NCBI RefSeq assembly: GCF_002149015.1
Contig: NZ_NGFO01000012.1
Location: 62,001-126,000, forward strand
Direction of reading: 5' to 3'
DNA: 64,000 bases
Source: Gordonia lacunae
GTDB taxonomy: Bacteria; Actinomycetota; Actinomycetes; Mycobacteriales; Mycobacteriaceae
A program made the position numbers and the translations under genes. Shown here piece after piece: positions 36,833 through 46,227 of this stretch. Under the pieces are notes generated by a model that was not told the DNA's origin, searched no databases, and was given only the letters and a program-made list of their open reading frames with translations. Position 1 is the stretch's first letter, and every line of letters begins with the position of its first letter.

Positions 36833-36874
36833 CGGTTGAGCCGATTGCCCCGCTGGTTGAGCCGAGTCGAAATC
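36833..36874. repeat. Two tandem GGTTGAGCC-type dispersed repeats
   Basis: CGGTTGAGCCGATTGCCCCG is followed by CTGGTTGAGCCGAGTCGAAATC. Both carry the GGTTGAGCC core, and the second ends in GTCGAAA, as in the bioY copy at 13811-13831. They fill the gap between two convergent genes. Confidence 0.6.
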
Positions 36875-36876
36875 AC

Positions 36877-37341
36877 TCAGACAGCACCGGCGAAACCGTG
36901 CTGCCGCCACGCCTCGTAGACGACGATGCTCGCGGCGTTGGCGAGGTTGTGGGAACGACGGCCGGCGAGCATGGGGATGCGCACCCGGTCGGTCACCTCG
37001 GGTTCGTCGAGGACCTCCGCCGGCAACCCGGTCGGTTCCGGGCCGAACAGCAGCACGTCACCCGGCTGATAGTCGACGTCGGTGTGATACCGCTCGGCGT
37101 GGGCGGTGAAGGCGAAGACCCGCTCGGGCTTCAGCGTCGTCCAGGCGGTCACCAGGTTGGGATGCACCGTGACGTTGGCCATCTCGTGATAGTCGAGTCC
37201 CGCCCGTTTCACCTGCGCGTCGGACATCGAGAAACCGAGCGGTTCGATGAGGTGGAGTTCGCACCCGGTGTTGGCGGCCAGCCGGATCGCATTGCCCGTG
37301 TTGGGCGGGATGCACGGCTGGTAGAACATGATTCGGAACAT
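36877..37341 (-). CDS. trmL: TrmL, tRNA (cytidine/uridine-34 2'-O)-methyltransferase
   Basis: A 154-residue SPOUT methyltransferase that 2'-O-methylates the wobble base of certain leucine tRNAs. Motif 1 is YQPCIPPNTGNAIRLAANTG. The knot region has LLFGPEPTGLP, then RIPMLAGRRSHNLANAASIVVYEAWRQ, which binds S-adenosylmethionine. ATG 37341 gives MFRIMFYQ, matching the family start; ATG 37329 is possible. Confidence 0.9.
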   Translation of the reverse strand: MFRIMFYQPCIPPNTGNAIRLAANTGCELHLIEPLGFSMSDAQVKRAGLDYHEMANVTVHPNLVTAWTTLKPERVFAFTAHAERYHTDVDYQPGDVLLFGPEPTGLPAEVLDEPEVTDRVRIPMLAGRRSHNLANAASIVVYEAWRQHGFAGAV

Positions 37342-37396
37342 GATGGTGTCAGCGTAGTCGGTGCCGTGCGGCGCGGATCTCACTCGACCCCGTCCC

Positions 37397-38338
37397 TCAC
37401 ACCGCCAACGCGGTGTTGGCCCCGCACAGCACGAGGCACAGCGTCGAATCGGGTTGCGGCCGAACGAGTCCCGAGACCACACCGGCGACCGCGGTGGCGG
37501 TGCCGTGTTCGACCAGGATGCGATGGGAGTCCCAGAGCATCCGCCGCGCCGCGATGATCTGGTCGTCGGTCACCAGGACGCTGCCCACGGCCGGGTTCCC
37601 GGCGACGGCGTTCCAGCACAGGTCGCCGACCCGGGTCGCGCCGAGGGAGTCGGCGGCGACGCTCTCCAGCTCGACGGGCACGGGAGTGCCCGCCGCCAGC
37701 GCCTGATGCAGACACGACGCACCCAGCGGTTCGACGCCGACGATGCGATCGCCCGGACGCAGCGTCGCGGTGAGGCCGGCCAGTAGTCCGCCACCGCCGA
37801 CACAGACGACCGTCGTGAGCGGGCCGGGCACGTCGTCGATGTTCTCGAGGCCGATCGTGCCGGCACCGGCGACCACATCGGGGAGATCATAGGCGTGCAG
37901 CGCGAGCGCGCCGGTCCGCTCCGCGAGTTCCTCGGCCGCGTCGGCTGCCTCGGAGTAACGCCGTCCGATGAGGTGGATTCGCGCACCCGCGGCGCGCAGC
38001 GCGTCGATCTTGACCGGCGGTGCCGTCTCGGGGATCACCACGGTGACCGGGACTCCGACGATCCGCGCCGCGACCGTCGCGCCGATCGCCGCATTGCCGC
38101 TGGAGGCGACGAGGACACCGGCGTCGGTCAGGATCCCCTGTTCGCGCGCGTGCAGGGTCGCCCACAGACTGCCCCGCGGCTTGAAGCACCCGCCGAGCTG
38201 GGTGTACTCGAGTTTGAGGACCACCTCGACCGGACCGTCGACGGTGTCGATGGCCGTGCGCAGCGTCGGCGTGCGACGCAGATGCGGAGTGATCGCCGCG
38301 CGGGCGAGATCGACGTCGACAGGCACCACGGTCACCAC
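37397..38338 (-). CDS. Threonine/serine dehydratase-like PLP enzyme
   Basis: A fold-type II PLP enzyme of about 313 residues, related to threonine dehydratase and serine racemase. PLP Lys is in GGCFKPRGSLWA (usual form SFKxRG). The cofactor-stacking Asn is in SSGNAAIGATVAA and the phosphate loop is CVGGGGLLAGL. The reaction is likely deamination of Thr or Ser to the keto acid; no ACT regulatory domain is present, so it would be the catabolic form. The start is uncertain among clustered GTG codons at 38338, 38335, 38329 and 38326. Confidence 0.82.
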   Translation of the reverse strand: MVTVVPVDVDLARAAITPHLRRTPTLRTAIDTVDGPVEVVLKLEYTQLGGCFKPRGSLWATLHAREQGILTDAGVLVASSGNAAIGATVAARIVGVPVTVVIPETAPPVKIDALRAAGARIHLIGRRYSEAADAAEELAERTGALALHAYDLPDVVAGAGTIGLENIDDVPGPLTTVVCVGGGGLLAGLTATLRPGDRIVGVEPLGASCLHQALAAGTPVPVELESVAADSLGATRVGDLCWNAVAGNPAVGSVLVTDDQIIAARRMLWDSHRILVEHGTATAVAGVVSGLVRPQPDSTLCLVLCGANTALAV

Positions 38339-38413
38339 CCCGACACTAGTGGTGCATGACCGGTCCGTCCGTCGATGACGGAATACGCGGGGACGAGTGG
38401 AAGAATGTCGGGC

Positions 38414-39289
38414 GTGACCGCGATACGACTCGATGGGAAGACCACGCGCGACGAGATCTTCGCTGATCTGGCCGAGCGGGTGGAGAAGCTCCGGCTGGCG
38501 GGTGTCACCCCCGGTCTCGGGACCGTCCTGGTGGGCGATGACCCGGGCTCGCACTCCTATGTGAAGGGCAAGCACGCCGACTGTGCCCGCATCGGGGTCG
38601 CCTCGATCCGCAAGGATCTCCCGGCCGATGCCACCACCGAACAGCTCAACTCCGCGATCGACGAGCTCAACGCGGATCCGGCCTGCACCGGCTACATCGT
38701 GCAGTTGCCGTTGCCCCGGCACCTCGACGAGAACGCCGCCCTGGAGCGGATCGATCCGCTCAAGGATGCCGACGGGCTCCACCCGATCAACCTCGGGCGG
38801 TTGGTGCTGGGCAAGGAGTCGACCCTGCCGTGCACCCCGCGCGGTGTCATCCACCTGCTGCGCCGCTACGACGTCCCGCTGGCCGGTGCCCGGGTCACCG
38901 TCGTCGGGCGCGGGGTCACCATCGGCAGGCCCATCGGTCTGCTCCTGACCCGCCGCAGCGAGAACGCGACGGTCACCCTGTGCCACACCGGCACCACGGA
39001 TCTCGCCGCCGAGATCGAACGCGCGGACATCGTGATCGCCGCCGCGGGGGTGCCGCACCTCATCACCGCGGACATGGTCAAGCCGGGAGCCGCGGTGGTC
39101 GACGTGGGCGTCAGCCGCACCGACGAGGGCCGTCTCGTCGGCGATGTCCATCCCGACGTCTGGGAGGTCGCCGGCCACGTGTCACCGAATCCCGGTGGCG
39201 TGGGACCGCTGACGCGTGCGTTCCTGCTCGTCAACGTGGTCGAACGCGCGGAGCAGACGCTTGCCGGCGGAGGTGGCGGCGACGCGTGA
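38414..39289 (+). CDS. folD: FolD, methylene-tetrahydrofolate dehydrogenase/cyclohydrolase
   Basis: Bifunctional one-carbon enzyme, 291 residues, interconverting 5,10-methylene- and 10-formyl-tetrahydrofolate with NADP. The substrate site is [18 protein letters not shown] with the catalytic Lys near residue 53. [12 protein letters not shown] and DADGLHP follow, then the cofactor loop [17 protein letters not shown] and [16 protein letters not shown] 38414 is favoured by GGAAG ten bases upstream and by the family start (MxAIxLDGK); ATG 38405 is the alternative. It overlaps the DUF3017 gene by 4 bp. Confidence 0.95.
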   Translation: MTAIRLDGKTTRDEIFADLAERVEKLRLAGVTPGLGTVLVGDDPGSHSYVKGKHADCARIGVASIRKDLPADATTEQLNSAIDELNADPACTGYIVQLPLPRHLDENAALERIDPLKDADGLHPINLGRLVLGKESTLPCTPRGVIHLLRRYDVPLAGARVTVVGRGVTIGRPIGLLLTRRSENATVTLCHTGTTDLAAEIERADIVIAAAGVPHLITADMVKPGAAVVDVGVSRTDEGRLVGDVHPDVWEVAGHVSPNPGGVGPLTRAFLLVNVVERAEQTLAGGGGGDA

Positions 39290-39663
39290 CCCGAGACGAG
39301 CACCAGAGTGAGTCCGCTCACTCCGAGCCGCGCGGCGACGAGCACTCCCGCCCAGGGGGCCGGACCCACGGTCCCACCGACGGCACCCGTCTGCGGGCGG
39401 TGCTCGTCCAGCTCCCATATCTGCTGGTGATGCTGGGTGTCCTGGCCGCGGCGCTCCTGGTGATGTTCGACCGCTGGCGGCGCGGATCGTTCGTCTTCGG
39501 GGCCGCGTTGCTCGTCGGCGCCGTGCTCCGTGCCTTCATCCCGTCGTCCCAAGCCGGTTTACTGCAGGTCAGGGGCAAGTCGTTCGACGTCACGGTGATG
39601 GCCACCGTCGGTGGCGTGATGCTGTGGCTGGCGGCGTCGATCGACTCTTTGGGCACGGATTGA
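39286..39663 (+). CDS. DUF3017 membrane protein
   Basis: A 125-residue protein with a hydrophilic N-terminus of about 40 residues and three membrane helices. It fits the actinobacterial DUF3017 family (Rv3355c-like): [19 protein letters not shown], then [23 protein letters not shown] and [22 protein letters not shown] 39286 overlaps the folD stop (GTGA), as in other actinobacteria. Function is unknown. Confidence 0.85.
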   Translation: MTRDEHQSESAHSEPRGDEHSRPGGRTHGPTDGTRLRAVLVQLPYLLVMLGVLAAALLVMFDRWRRGSFVFGAALLVGAVLRAFIPSSQAGLLQVRGKSFDVTVMATVGGVMLWLAASIDSLGTD

Positions 39664-39788
39664 TTACAATAGAGACCTGAGCGTGACCTGACGGCCAGTC
39701 GTCCGCTCGACCAGGCACTTTCCGTTGCCCTGCCGTAGACGCACCGACCGCTGGAGTTTGTATCACTGCATCACCAACCGACGACACC

Positions 39789-41396
39789 GTGAGTGAAGTG
39801 ACGTCCCTGGGCGTGTCAGCAGGTGCTGGCATGATCCACTACGTCCTCCTGACGCGTGACGATCTCGGTCGCAGTGTGGTCGATTCGCGTGTCATCGACG
39901 TCGACCCGACCGACGGTCTCGATTCCGCCGGTCGCGTGAATGCCGGCATCGACGTGATGCTGACCGCCGCCCGCGAAGCCGGGACGAGGGTCGGGCCCAT
40001 CGGGGTCGCCGCCCGCACGGGCAGTCAGCGTCGGCAACTGCGCTCGAGGGGTAGCGGCCCCCGACGCCAGGTCCGCCTCGCCGGCGAGGACGAGGCCGTT
40101 CTCGCCTACCTCGCCGACACCGGCGAGGTCGACCGCTTCACCGCCGCGGTCGTCGTCGACTGCGGTGACACCGGCATGTCGCTCTACACCGTCGACCCCC
40201 GCGAGGGTCGGATCGGCACTCCCGAGCACTCGACGGTTCTCAGCGGCCGTCGACTCGACCGGTCCATCGTCGACCAGCTGACCGCCGACAACCCGGCCCT
40301 CGGCGAAGCCGGCCGCACCCGCGCCGATCGCAGCGAACTGCGCAGCGCCTGCCGGACCGCGAAAGAAGAGATCGCCTACGGCGGTTCCTCCGCCGCAGAG
40401 TCCGTGGTCGCCGTCTCGGCGAACGCGGGACGCGTGTCGCTGTCCGCCGCTCACGTCGAGCAGGCGATCGAGCCGATGATCCGGGACGCCCGGGAGGTGT
40501 TCGACCGGTACGTCGCGGCCGCAAGGTCCCGCGGCGTGCGTCCGGACGCGGTGGTCTTCATCGGTGGACTCGCCAACCTCCCCGCGGTGCGCGCCATCGC
40601 CTCGGAGCACGATCTGGAGGTCGTCAATCCGGCGGCTCCGGAGTTGGTCGTGGCCACCGGCGCGGCCCTGCTCGCCGCCCAGAGTTACTCGGGCGCAGCA
40701 CGTCTCGCGTTCATCGGCGGCAAACCGCAACGCGAATGGCTCTCCGCGACGCCGATCGCGGTCGCCGGCGCCGTCATCGCCGCCACACTGATGACGATCT
40801 ACGCGGTGAGCTCGTCGTTCGCCGATCGTCCGGCCGTCGATCCGCAGCCGTCGGTGAGCAGCGTCCCCCCGGCCGCGGCAACCAGTGACAGCGAGCCGCC
40901 GGTCGCCCCGCGGCCCACCTCTCAGCCCATCACCCGGATCCCGGCCGAACCCGTCGAGCCGACCGTCGTGCCCCCCGTTCCGACACAGCAGCCCGTGCCG
41001 CAGACCGGCTGGAACGACCCGCCGGCGTGGGCGACCACGGAGTTGCCGCCGACGCGACCGTCGACGAGCACCAGTACCCGCACGTTGTCGCCGTTCCCCT
41101 GGCCGGACCTGCCGTTCCCGCCCGGTTCGACGCCGACGATCCCGCCGGACCTGCTGCCGCCGGGTTTCCGTCCGCCGAGCGCCGCGCCCACGCCGCCACC
41201 ACCGACGTACTCGACGTCGACGCCGGAGTCCTCGCGCGGTGGTTCGGCGCGGCCGAGCAGTACGCGCGCCCAGGGGTCGACCCAGGCGCCGTCGGTGTCC
41301 GGACAGCCCGCTGAGCGGGCAGGGGAGTCGGCGCCGCAGATCCCGCCGTCGTCCCAGCCCAGCAGCCCGGTGCCCACGGTTCCCGCGCCCCGCTGA
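39789..41396 (+). CDS. Hsp70/actin-fold-like membrane protein with proline-rich tail
   Basis: A 535-residue protein. Residues about 1-310 resemble the Hsp70/actin nucleotide-binding fold: LGVSAGAGMIHYVLL at the start, VVVDCGDTGMSLYTV near 118 and DAVVFIGGLANLPAVRAIA near 255. The first phosphate loop is degenerate (no DLGTT), so ATP hydrolysis is doubtful. One membrane helix at about 318-338 precedes a Pro/Ser/Thr-rich extracytoplasmic tail of about 190 residues. A TACAAT -10-like motif lies at 39665-39670, about 120 bp upstream. Its role is unknown, perhaps in the cell envelope. Confidence 0.74.
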   Translation: MSEVTSLGVSAGAGMIHYVLLTRDDLGRSVVDSRVIDVDPTDGLDSAGRVNAGIDVMLTAAREAGTRVGPIGVAARTGSQRRQLRSRGSGPRRQVRLAGEDEAVLAYLADTGEVDRFTAAVVVDCGDTGMSLYTVDPREGRIGTPEHSTVLSGRRLDRSIVDQLTADNPALGEAGRTRADRSELRSACRTAKEEIAYGGSSAAESVVAVSANAGRVSLSAAHVEQAIEPMIRDAREVFDRYVAAARSRGVRPDAVVFIGGLANLPAVRAIASEHDLEVVNPAAPELVVATGAALLAAQSYSGAARLAFIGGKPQREWLSATPIAVAGAVIAATLMTIYAVSSSFADRPAVDPQPSVSSVPPAAATSDSEPPVAPRPTSQPITRIPAEPVEPTVVPPVPTQQPVPQTGWNDPPAWATTELPPTRPSTSTSTRTLSPFPWPDLPFPPGSTPTIPPDLLPPGFRPPSAAPTPPPPTYSTSTPESSRGGSARPSSTRAQGSTQAPSVSGQPAERAGESAPQIPPSSQPSSPVPTVPAPR

Positions 41397-41446
41397 CCCG
41401 ACGCCGCCGAGACGACGCTGTGTGAGGGCCGGATCGGGGCGTGCGG

Positions 41447-42601
41447 TCAGGCGTCGCGTCGCGCGAGTTCGACCGTGCGCTTGAGCAGGTCGCTGATCGC
41501 ATCGAATTCGGTCAGGAATCCGTCGTGACCGGTCTCGGAGTGGACGACTTGGAGACCGCCGACGCAGTTGCCCAATTCCTCGGCGAGTTCGACCTGGAGC
41601 CGGATCGGGTAGAGGCGGTCGGAGTCGATTCCCCCGACGATCACCGGAACGGTGCACTCGTTGAGCGCCTTGGCGACTCCACCGCGACCGCGGCCGACAT
41701 CGTGATGGTTGAGGACCTCGGTGAGGACGACGTAGCTCGCCGGGTCGAAGCGCGACATGAGCTTCGACGCCTGATGGTCGAGGTAGCTCTGCACGGCGTA
41801 GCGCCCGCCGGTCAGGGGATTCTCGTCGCCCTGGGCGTCGTTGGCGAACCGGCTGTCGAGCTCGGGCTCGCTGCGGTACATGAGGTGGGCGATTCGACGC
41901 GCGATTCCCATGCCCTGCAACGGGCTTCGTCCCGTGCCGTGATAGTCGCCGCCGTACCAGTCCGGGTCGGCCTTGATCGCGGCGATCTGAGCGGATTGGA
42001 TACCGATCTGGTCCGCGGTCGCGCGGGCGCCGACGGCGAGGACGAGCGCGCTACGCACGCGGTCGGGGTACTCGATGACCCACTCGAGGGCGCGAGCGCC
42101 ACCCATCGAGCCGCCGAGAACCGCACCGACACTGGTGATGCCGAGGCGATCGAGCAATGCCACCTCGGCCCGGACCTGGTCGAGGACGGTGATCTGCGGG
42201 AAGCGTGAGCCCCACGGACGGCCGTCGGGGGCGATGGATCCCGGGCCGGTGGACCCTTTGCAGCCCCCGAGGACGTTGGCGGAGATCACGCACCACTCAT
42301 CCGTGTCGATGGCCTGCCCGGGCCCGATCAACCCGTCCCACCATCCGGCCGAGTCGTGATCGGCGTCGGCGGGACCGGTGACGTGCGAGTCGCCGGTCAG
42401 CGCGTGGAGAGTGAGGATGACGTTGTCGCGGGACGGCGACAACGTCCCCCAGCGCTGGAACGCCAGGGTGACGTCGTCGATCCGTGCTCCGCTGTCGAGA
42501 GGCAGCGATCCGATGGGGATGCCGACGAGTTCCCCGTCCGGGAGGGACTCCCAGTCGGGCTGATCAGACGCTGTCGCGTTCAGGTCGATACTCACCGACA
42601 A
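41447..42601 (-). CDS. metXA: Homoserine O-acetyltransferase MetXA
   Basis: Acetyl-CoA-dependent first step of methionine synthesis, 384 residues. This is an alpha/beta-hydrolase fold with nucleophile Ser in [13 protein letters not shown], oxyanion segment [14 protein letters not shown] and C-terminal His in [10 protein letters not shown]. It lies 16 bp downstream of metY on the same strand, so both should share the riboswitch-controlled transcript. It supplies O-acetylhomoserine to MetY. Confidence 0.94.
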   Translation of the reverse strand: MSVSIDLNATASDQPDWESLPDGELVGIPIGSLPLDSGARIDDVTLAFQRWGTLSPSRDNVILTLHALTGDSHVTGPADADHDSAGWWDGLIGPGQAIDTDEWCVISANVLGGCKGSTGPGSIAPDGRPWGSRFPQITVLDQVRAEVALLDRLGITSVGAVLGGSMGGARALEWVIEYPDRVRSALVLAVGARATADQIGIQSAQIAAIKADPDWYGGDYHGTGRSPLQGMGIARRIAHLMYRSEPELDSRFANDAQGDENPLTGGRYAVQSYLDHQASKLMSRFDPASYVVLTEVLNHHDVGRGRGGVAKALNECTVPVIVGGIDSDRLYPIRLQVELAEELGNCVGGLQVVHSETGHDGFLTEFDAISDLLKRTVELARRDA

Positions 42602-42617
42602 AGCTGCCTCACCTGGT

Positions 42618-43955
42618 TCACTTGGCCGCCGCGAATCCCTGTTCGAGGTCGGCCACGATGTCGTCGATTCCCTCGATGCCCACGGCCAGCCGGACCAGCC
42701 CGGGGGTCACGCCGGCGGCGAGTTGCTCCTCGGGGGTCAACTGACTGTGCGTCGTCGAGGCGGGGTGGATCACCAGCGACCGCACGTCGCCGATGTTGGC
42801 GACGTGGCTGTGCAGGCTGAGCGCGTCCACGAACTTCTTGCCGGCGTCCACTCCGCCCACGATCTCGAAGGCGATGATCGCGCCCTGTCCCTTGGGGGCC
42901 AGTTCCTGACCGCGCTTGTACCAGGGCGAGGACTCCAGGCCCGCGTATGCCACCGACTCCACCTGGGCGTGCCCCTCGAGGAAGGCGGCGACCTTCTGCG
43001 CGTTGGCGACATGGCGCTCGATGCGCAGGCTCAGGGTCTCCAGCCCCTGAGCGAGCAGGAACGCGTTGAACGGCGCGATGGCCGCACCGGTGTCACGCAG
43101 CCACTGCACGCGGGCCTTGAGCGCGAACGCGGGCGCCCCCAGGTCGGCGAAGACGGCCCCGTGATAGCTGGGGTCCGGGGTGGTGAAGCCGGGGAACAGG
43201 TCCTTCCCGTCCCGCTGGACACGCCAGTCGAAGGTCCCGCCGTCGACGATGACGCCGCCGATCGCGGTGCCGTGTCCACCGATGTACTTGGTGGCCGAGT
43301 GCACGACGATGTCGGCCCCGTGGGCCAGCGGGTTGATCAGGTACGGCGTCGCGACGGTGTTGTCGATGATCAGCGGTACGCCGTTGCGGTGCGCGACCTC
43401 CGAGATGCCGGGGATGTCCAGGATCTCGTTGTTGGGGTTGGAGATCGACTCACCGAAGAAGGCGCGGGTGTTGTCCTTGACCGCGGCCTGCCACGACGCC
43501 GGATCCTCGGGATCGTCGACGAAGGTCACCTCGACACCCAGCTTGGGCAGCGTGTAGTGGAAGAGGTTGAAGGTGCCGCCGTACAGACGCGGACTCGACA
43601 CCACGTGACCGCCGGTCTCGACGATGTTGAGGATCGCGTAGGTCTCCGCAGCCTGACCCGAGGCCACGAGCAGTGCGGCGACGCCGCCCTCGAGCGCGGC
43701 GATCCGCTGCTCGACCGCATCCTGGGTCGGATTCATGATGCGGGTGTAGATGTTGCCCGGTTCGGCGAGTCCGAAGAGGTTGGCCGCGTGCTGCGTGTCG
43801 TTGAAGACATACGACGTCGTCTGGTAGATCGGCAGCGCACGGGCGTTCGTGACCGCGTCGGCGGCCTGTCCGGCGTGGATCTGCTTGGTCTCGAAGCTCC
43901 AGTTGTCGGCTGGAGTGGTGCCGTCGGCGGGGGTGCCGTCAGGGGCATCAGACAT
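42618..43955 (-). CDS. metY: O-acetylhomoserine sulfhydrylase MetY
   Basis: PLP-dependent enzyme of 445 residues making homocysteine from O-acetylhomoserine and sulfide. PLP Lys is in [14 protein letters not shown]. Family segments include [13 protein letters not shown] at the start, [22 protein letters not shown] and the C-terminal [18 protein letters not shown]. It is the first gene of the metY-metXA operon, preceded by a SAM-IV-type riboswitch about 50 bp upstream. Mycobacterial annotation often calls it metC. Confidence 0.94.
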   Translation of the reverse strand: MSDAPDGTPADGTTPADNWSFETKQIHAGQAADAVTNARALPIYQTTSYVFNDTQHAANLFGLAEPGNIYTRIMNPTQDAVEQRIAALEGGVAALLVASGQAAETYAILNIVETGGHVVSSPRLYGGTFNLFHYTLPKLGVEVTFVDDPEDPASWQAAVKDNTRAFFGESISNPNNEILDIPGISEVAHRNGVPLIIDNTVATPYLINPLAHGADIVVHSATKYIGGHGTAIGGVIVDGGTFDWRVQRDGKDLFPGFTTPDPSYHGAVFADLGAPAFALKARVQWLRDTGAAIAPFNAFLLAQGLETLSLRIERHVANAQKVAAFLEGHAQVESVAYAGLESSPWYKRGQELAPKGQGAIIAFEIVGGVDAGKKFVDALSLHSHVANIGDVRSLVIHPASTTHSQLTPEEQLAAGVTPGLVRLAVGIEGIDDIVADLEQGFAAAK

Positions 43956-44002
43956 GGCGATTGATCACTTTCTACGGTCGGCAGGGCCAACTCGACCCTG
44001 TT

Positions 44003-44138
44003 GGGGTCCGACCTTCGGACCCGCGCTTGCCGGGGATCGCCAGTGCGATCCCGCAACCCGGTCATCACCCGGAGCACCCCACCGCGGTTGGAGGGTTGCC
44101 GATCAGCCAGCCGGGGCTTGACGCTGATGCTCATGACC
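44003..44138 (-). ncRNA. SAM-IV-type S-adenosylmethionine riboswitch before metY
   Basis: On the minus strand the leader opens GGTCATGAGCATCAGCGTCA at 44138. It then has the conserved AAGCCCCGGCTGGCTGATCG, CGGCAACCCTCC and GGTGGGGTGCTCCGGGTGA blocks, and closes with a stable GGGTCCGAAGGTCGGACCC hairpin at about 44003-44022. Order and motifs fit SAM-IV as I know it from actinobacterial met genes. High S-adenosylmethionine should lower metY-metXA expression. A TATATC -10-like motif on the minus strand at 44149-44154 would start transcription just before it. Confidence 0.85.
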
Positions 44139-44406
44139 TGGCGACAAGGATATAACACGGATGTGAGTGCCAGAGAACCGTCCCGGTCAGGCCGCGCCCA
44201 ACACTGTCCAAGCGCACCGTGTGGGTGGCATGAGCTGTCCTCCGACCGAGTGAAATCGCATGTGGTCAGATGGATAATGCCTGCTCACGGTCATTAGCGA
44301 CCCTCAACGTGCTGTCGGTTTCACCGTCGCGGACCTAGCGTTCGGCTCAGCCCCGGCTGCGTCGGAGGGTTCCGATCGGGTGGTCCGGGTTCGCACAGGA
44401 GCGCCC
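44139..44406. other. Divergent upstream region of metY and the secreted hydrolase gene
   Basis: About 270 bp without a gene. The left end holds the likely riboswitch promoter. GATAAT at about 44273-44278 is a possible -10 for the plus-strand hydrolase gene. No operator was recognised. Confidence 0.4.
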
Positions 44407-46122
44407 ATGGCCGCGATCGCTCATCTCCGGACCCGACGGGCCTCGCCGGCAATCGCCGCCCTCACCGTCGTCACGGTCGGGGCAGCCCTCTGTCTGTCCG
44501 GGATCGCTCCGGCCACGGCCGCGGAGTGCAGCGACACGGGCGCGGTCATCATCGTGGCCGGAACCAATGACCCGGAGAGCGCCCACCTCGTCGGCGTGGA
44601 GCAGCGCTATACCGGTAAGACGCCGGCGGTGGTCGACGGCGACGTGGTCATCGTCGGCGACCCGGGGAGTCCGTATCTCGCCGAACCCAAGGACGTGATC
44701 CACGTCGGCTACCCGACTACGCTGTGGCCCCTCGGTGCGGCCGGATACGACGACAGCACCGGCCAGGGCAGGAGTGCGACGGCATCGGCGATCGCCGGCT
44801 ATCAGCAACGATGCGGCGCCGAGTCCGACATCGTGGTCGTCGGCTACTCGCAGGGTGCCCGTGTCGCGGGTGACGTCCTCGCCGACATCGGCAACGGACG
44901 CATCATCGAGCAGGTCGTCGCGACCGACGAGAACGGCGAGGTCATGCTCGACGAGCAGGGCTATCCGGTTCTGGTCGACATCGTGGCCGGGGCCGTCTCC
45001 GGCGAGCTCTACGCGGACCCGCGGCGCGCGGGCGACCGGACCGGACGCGGCATCGAGCTGTCGTTGATCGGCATCATCCCCGGTCTGACGATGGCCGGAC
45101 CGCGGGGTGGGTCGGTGACCGATGGCGGCTTCGGCGCACTCGAGGGCCGGGTGGTGTCGGTCTGCATCGAGGGCGATCCCATCTGTGATCTGCCGGATCC
45201 GATCCACGATCCGATCGGCGCGATCGACGGCCTGCTCGGCTACTTCACCAAGCACAACCGGTATCCGTTCCAGATGTATCGGGACCCGCGCGCCGCGACG
45301 TGGAACGACGGGCGAGTGGTCCGATGCGATCCGGAGACCGCGATCTGCATGGTCGCCGCGGAGTCCGCATTCGCCGAACTCGTTCAGGGGTGGGTGCGCG
45401 ATGTCGGCCACGCCGGCGACATCGGGGACTTCCTGTCCGGTCGCCCGACGATCAGCCCGCCGTACGGCATCGAACTCGCCGACCTGCAGCCGGTGATCCG
45501 GCTCGTGCAGGATCTGCTGCCCCCGCTGCCGACGCTCGGGTACGGCGCCTACCTGCCGGATCTGTTCGTCGTCGAGGACATCCTGGCGGGCATCCTGACG
45601 CTGTCGCCGTCGCGGTTCGTCGACGGCGCCACCGCCCTGGCCGCGAGCCTGCGCAGCATCGTCCTGCTGCCGGTGAACTTCGTGCGGTACTGGGCGGGCG
45701 CGATCATCGGACCGGTGGCACCGCAGACCGGCACCGTCACCGTCCTCGCGGCCGATACGGCGACCCTGCGGTCGTCCACGTTGACCAGGCTCGCGACCGC
45801 GACCGACGACCCGATCGAACCGGCCCGCGTGGAGCCGACGACCGTCGTCGGCGCCTCGGTGCCGCCGCCGGCGACCCCGGCCCCGGTGGACGACCCACCC
45901 GCCGACGCTGCCGGTGCGCCCACCGGCGCGGACGACGCGAGCGGTACCGAGGCGCCCGACGAGAACCCCGCCCCGGCGCCCGTCCGCGACGAGGTCCCGG
46001 CCGCCACCGATCCGTCGGCGGGCGAGCTGTCCGGAGACGAGTCGATCGGAGAAGCGCCGGTGGGGGACGAGCCGGCGGGGGACGAACCCGAGTCCTCCGA
46101 CACGGCCCCTGCGGGCGCCTGA
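44407..46122 (+). CDS. Secreted PE-PPE/cutinase-like serine hydrolase
   Basis: A 571-residue exported protein. A signal peptide (about 1-40, ending GIAPATAAE) precedes an alpha/beta-hydrolase domain with nucleophile motif VVGYSQGARVAGDVL, a PE-PPE-domain/cutinase-like arrangement. Later come IIPGLTMAGPRGG and ICDLPDPIHDP. The catalytic Asp and His cannot be fixed. The last roughly 110 residues are Pro/Ala/Asp/Glu-rich and disordered. ATG 44407 has AGGAG six bases upstream. It probably hydrolyses esters of envelope lipids; the substrate is unknown. Confidence 0.82.
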   Translation: MAAIAHLRTRRASPAIAALTVVTVGAALCLSGIAPATAAECSDTGAVIIVAGTNDPESAHLVGVEQRYTGKTPAVVDGDVVIVGDPGSPYLAEPKDVIHVGYPTTLWPLGAAGYDDSTGQGRSATASAIAGYQQRCGAESDIVVVGYSQGARVAGDVLADIGNGRIIEQVVATDENGEVMLDEQGYPVLVDIVAGAVSGELYADPRRAGDRTGRGIELSLIGIIPGLTMAGPRGGSVTDGGFGALEGRVVSVCIEGDPICDLPDPIHDPIGAIDGLLGYFTKHNRYPFQMYRDPRAATWNDGRVVRCDPETAICMVAAESAFAELVQGWVRDVGHAGDIGDFLSGRPTISPPYGIELADLQPVIRLVQDLLPPLPTLGYGAYLPDLFVVEDILAGILTLSPSRFVDGATALAASLRSIVLLPVNFVRYWAGAIIGPVAPQTGTVTVLAADTATLRSSTLTRLATATDDPIEPARVEPTTVVGASVPPPATPAPVDDPPADAAGAPTGADDASGTEAPDENPAPAPVRDEVPAATDPSAGELSGDESIGEAPVGDEPAGDEPESSDTAPAGA

Positions 46123-46227
46123 CCGAGGAGGGTCGGCCGGCGTGGCGACAGGGCGGACACGGCGCGTGTGAATGAACTCACCACCTTGTGAGGAATCAGG
46201 TCCTCCCGGCCAGGGTTGGCATGAACC

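Noticed and set aside
39664..39788. Possible tRNA or small RNA before the Hsp70-like gene
   Set aside because: No cloverleaf, anticodon arm or T-loop signature; only a -10-like TACAAT is evident.
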